Part shown: positions 7,330-10,000 of the stretch, piece by piece
Layout of the letters: the number at the start of each line of letters is the position of its first letter
Numbering within the stretch: the first letter of the stretch is position 1
DNA from: Trachelipus rathkii
Lineage: Eukaryota > Arthropoda > Malacostraca > Isopoda > Trachelipodidae
NCBI GenBank assembly: GCA_015478945.1
Contig: JABUQX010028202.1
Location: forward strand, 1 to 10,000
DNA: 10,000 nucleotides
Direction of reading: 5' to 3'
Notes under the pieces: generated by a model
Told to the model about the DNA's origin: nothing
Databases searched by the model: none
What the model saw: the letters and a program-made list of their open reading frames with translations, nothing else
Made by a program: the position numbers and the translations under genes

Positions 7330-7850
7330 TGGTTCAGAGTATAGCAACTAGTCTATTCCCTCTAACACGTTCCATCTCTAGTCCTATCACTGAGATTTCA
7401 ACGAGCATTGAATAAGTCTCAGAGCACTCTAGAAAACTATTTCTCGCGCAGAGGTGGTTATTCTCGAACTTCCTATTATATTTTTCGCTGCTAGGTACCT
7501 CAACACGATTAACTTACAGTGTATGGCTGTTCTATCACTTGATTCATGTACGACACTAGAGACTCCTTATCTTAAATTCTGAGAATCTCCCAATAACGTC
7601 TATTCCCCTGCAGCTTCCTCGGTGCTCAAATGATTTCCGGCTAACACTATCTAATCCACGGTATGGTATAGTACAGAGGAATCTCGAGCTAAAAGCACTT
7701 ACACGACCGATCGCGTCCTCCTGGAGTCTCAAGTCACAAGGCATAAAATAGAAAGTAAAGGACGACGCGGTTGCATAAGCTAGAATGATAACTTCTCTGG
7801 GCTTTTACTCGTCGAGAGCCATAACCTAAGAAAATAGTTCAGACAATAAA
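7330..7850. other. GC-richer patch without a convincing gene
   Basis: This half-kilobase is visibly richer in G+C than its flanks. On the minus strand a frame is open for 82 codons from 7804 to a TAG at 7558-7556, with an ATG at 7744. The product is rich in Arg and Ser (for example QEDAIGRVSAFSSRF). However, about 24 of its 82 codons have G second and 22 have G first, which is not a coding signature. A GTAAGT donor-like hexamer follows codon 14 after the ATG (7702-7697, minus). I recognise no protein family. The patch may be an old insertion or exon-bearing DNA in a frame I could not resolve. Confidence 0.35.
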
Positions 7851-8640
7851 TCTTCTTAAGCACATTGTTTCCTATATTATGCTGAGTAATTTATCCATCC
7901 ATATTCATCATCTTAACATATCACATGACTTACTGATATTCACTTGAATAAAGTATAAAGAGACAATAATTAACCTGTTTCTCAACTTAGTAAGGGATTT
8001 ATCTTTGTAGAAAAATATAGTTTCCCCTACTTGAATGGATTCATTCTCCCTTCAACCATGGGGGACTATTATATGGTAGATAAAAAAGGACATTTTCCGG
8101 AGCTTAGGACATAGTTGTAAATAATTTTGGTTGACCTCTAGTGTGTGCTCAAATCAATACACACTATTGGCTTGAGAATGTATTATCTATATTAACTAGT
8201 TCAACAGATTTGTTATCATCTTCCCATACTCTTCTTTGCTTAAACATTATTTTGCTTAAATTTCTTATTATTATCACTTCTTCATCACATCATTGAAAGA
8301 ACTGGTAACGATGTTTTTATTATATTATTACTACTGGGTAGATATTCATACCCTGGTTTCGGTCCTTATTATTATATCATATATATCTTACTAAGATTAG
8401 TTTATACATACTTACTCAATTTATTGCTACTCAACACAACCCTTGATACTTCACTGAGGCTCGCACCTTAAACTATCCAGCTTACTAATTCCCCATCACT
8501 CATCATATCAATATACTTTCCTACTCTCTACATTCTAACGCCACTGGAGACTATACTCACTAGCTTATATAAGTATTTTATACTTTCCACAACTATATAT
8601 ACTATTTATATCTAGAAATATACTTATCACTACACCGCCT
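7851..8640. other. Noncoding stretch drifting to C excess
   Basis: No gene-like frame is seen. The right part is strongly C-biased on the plus strand: 8401-8640 has 66 C and 15 G by hand count, a skew of about -0.63, similar in style to the first 835 bases. Confidence 0.5.
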
Positions 8641-8661
8641 ATTTAACATAACTTATTTTTA

Positions 8662-8678
8662 CCTGCCACAAAGGCAGG
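8662..8678. repeat. Six-base GC-rich hairpin
   Basis: CCTGCC, loop ACAAA, then GGCAGG form a perfect stem whose G+C content is unusual for this region. Function unknown; chance cannot be excluded. Confidence 0.5.
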
Positions 8679-8787
8679 GATTACTATTTAGATATATTTA
8701 TATTATACGCCTATTCGCTCTATAAAATTCTATATATTGACTCAGGCTGTTATAATTATGAGCTAGCTCTGTTTGGCGTTTCCTGCA

Positions 8788-8934
8788 CTATATCCGTGTG
8801 CTAAGTTGATATATAGTATAGTCAAATAGTTCTACTCGCCAGCTCAGTGTGAGAGTTGATGAACACAAGGGGGTGTCTTCCCGCACAAAACTACCATTCA
8901 ATTCTCCAGCCTTTTCTGCAATAAGAAACCACTC
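8788..8934 (-). other. Weak 48-codon open frame behind an acceptor-like site
   Basis: On the minus strand TTTCTTATTGCAG ends at 8916 and resembles a short splice acceptor. The frame through it is open from 8934 to a TAG at 8790-8788. The product has varied composition (for example NGSFVREDTPLCSS and TLSWRVELFDY). Thirteen codons start with G but eleven have G second, so the coding case is weak. No family recognised. It could be an upstream exon of the minus-strand gene remnant, but nearly 3.5 kb separate them and nothing links them directly. Confidence 0.13.
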
Positions 8935-8940
8935 TCACGA

Positions 8941-10000
8941 TAAAGACCACCCCTTAAATTTCTCCAATATAATATATTTTATATCAATATAATTGTCTCA
9001 AGCAAACCACAACTACTCACTAAAACTCACATTATTAGAAAACATTATATCACTAAAGTCATAAACAGATATAACCTCTACTTATATATATATGACAGGA
9101 TAGTGAGTTATCGATAATATATATATGATGATTATATGTTATACTACTTTTTTTAAAACCTGATTACAGAGGTTGTACCATAATAATATTAGCTATGCTT
9201 AAGTCAACTAGGTGTTACATATCACTAGTTATATTACAAATAAAATATATTATATAATAATATTTATCCAATATTTAATAATTCGATTTTTAGTTATTAT
9301 TTATTAAATAAAATAATTTATGTTATAACATATAATTTATGAGTATATCTGGTATACTATAGCCACCTCATACTAATTGTATTTTTTATTATTATTATTC
9401 CACATAGATCTCACAACACCTATATAGTATTTTTATACTTATAATAACTATAAATAAATAAAATAACTATATTTTATACTATAACTATTGTGCCAAATGT
9501 ATATTTATATTTATATTATGTATTATACTGTCTTCAAAGAAAGACATATATATATAAATATCAGTTTTATCAATTTGAGCATATAAACTTACTATAATTG
9601 AGAATTCTTGAAACTCTATTTATACAGTTTATTATACAATATTATTAATTTGGCCTCATACGCTAGATCATGTTTATGCTCATTTACATATATTAATTTA
9701 TACTTATTATGTTAAATTAGCTCTATTATATAACACACATTATTATATTTTTCATTCCAATAGCAATACTAAAATTTCTTTCATTTATTTTGTTTATAAC
9801 TTATATTTAATCACCTAGCATGCATAGGTACTTTGAGTTATGATTATTATTTTCGCTATATCAGTATGTATGTAGATAATTATCGGGTCTCTCTCCGGTC
9901 ACTTGATTACTATAACTCTCATCTTATTTATCTTATCTCTACTTAATCTATTCTACTATTATATATATATATCTATATATTATAATATATATTAATTATT
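8941..10000. other. AT-rich noncoding stretch, no gene seen
   Basis: Frequent stops on both strands, short (TA)n runs (for example near 9085, 9120 and 9960) and small ATT repeats near 9388. The last hundred bases return to a C/T-biased, G-poor style like that of the window start. I found no RNA gene or mobile-element end. Confidence 0.55.

Overview
This window looks like a stretch of AT-rich eukaryotic nuclear DNA, mostly intergenic or intronic. I judge it to be about a quarter G+C by eye. No bacterial-style gene run, rRNA, tRNA, CRISPR array or recognisable transposase is visible. What is present is typical of a large animal genome: long A/T simple repeats, poly-A and (TA)n tracts, a polypyrimidine-AG splice-acceptor pattern, and only short open frames. 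A GGAGTC/GACTCC hexamer cluster at 2286-2357 is of a kind common in arthropod genomes. It is my only pointer to lineage, and a weak one.

Layout. Positions 1-835 are pyrimidine-biased and strikingly poor in G. They end at a G11 run with G-quadruplex potential (843-857) and a purine tract, followed by a 155-base block with a single G/C base (892-1046). Positions 1047-1960 are plain AT-rich sequence. Positions 1964-2530 switch to G excess and hold a weak ORF with a hydrophobic segment (2036-2227), the GGAGTC repeats and a short protein-like frame (2400-2522). A near-palindrome with AGGTGT half-sites lies at 2596-2610. Positions 3301-4053 are about 97% A/T simple repeat, including a perfect (TA)20.

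The most gene-like material is on the minus strand between about 5312 and 4387. A coding-like tract at 5312-5009 is broken by one apparent frameshift and one in-frame stop. A short open exon at 4467-4387 follows a strong polypyrimidine-TGCAG acceptor. These may be two exons of one decayed, or poorly sequenced, leftward gene. I could not identify the protein. From 5330 to about 7300 I see only AT-rich noncoding sequence. Positions 7330-7850 are richer in G+C but have no convincing coding frame. Positions 7850-8640 drift back to C excess, with a 6-bp hairpin just beyond at 8662-8678 and a weak minus-strand frame at 8934-8788. The remainder is AT-rich.

No complete gene can be asserted here. The main results are the minus-strand gene remnant, the possible hairpin over its splice acceptor, and the abrupt changes in strand composition. 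Sequencing or assembly error is a real alternative explanation for the broken frames and for some of the composition boundaries.
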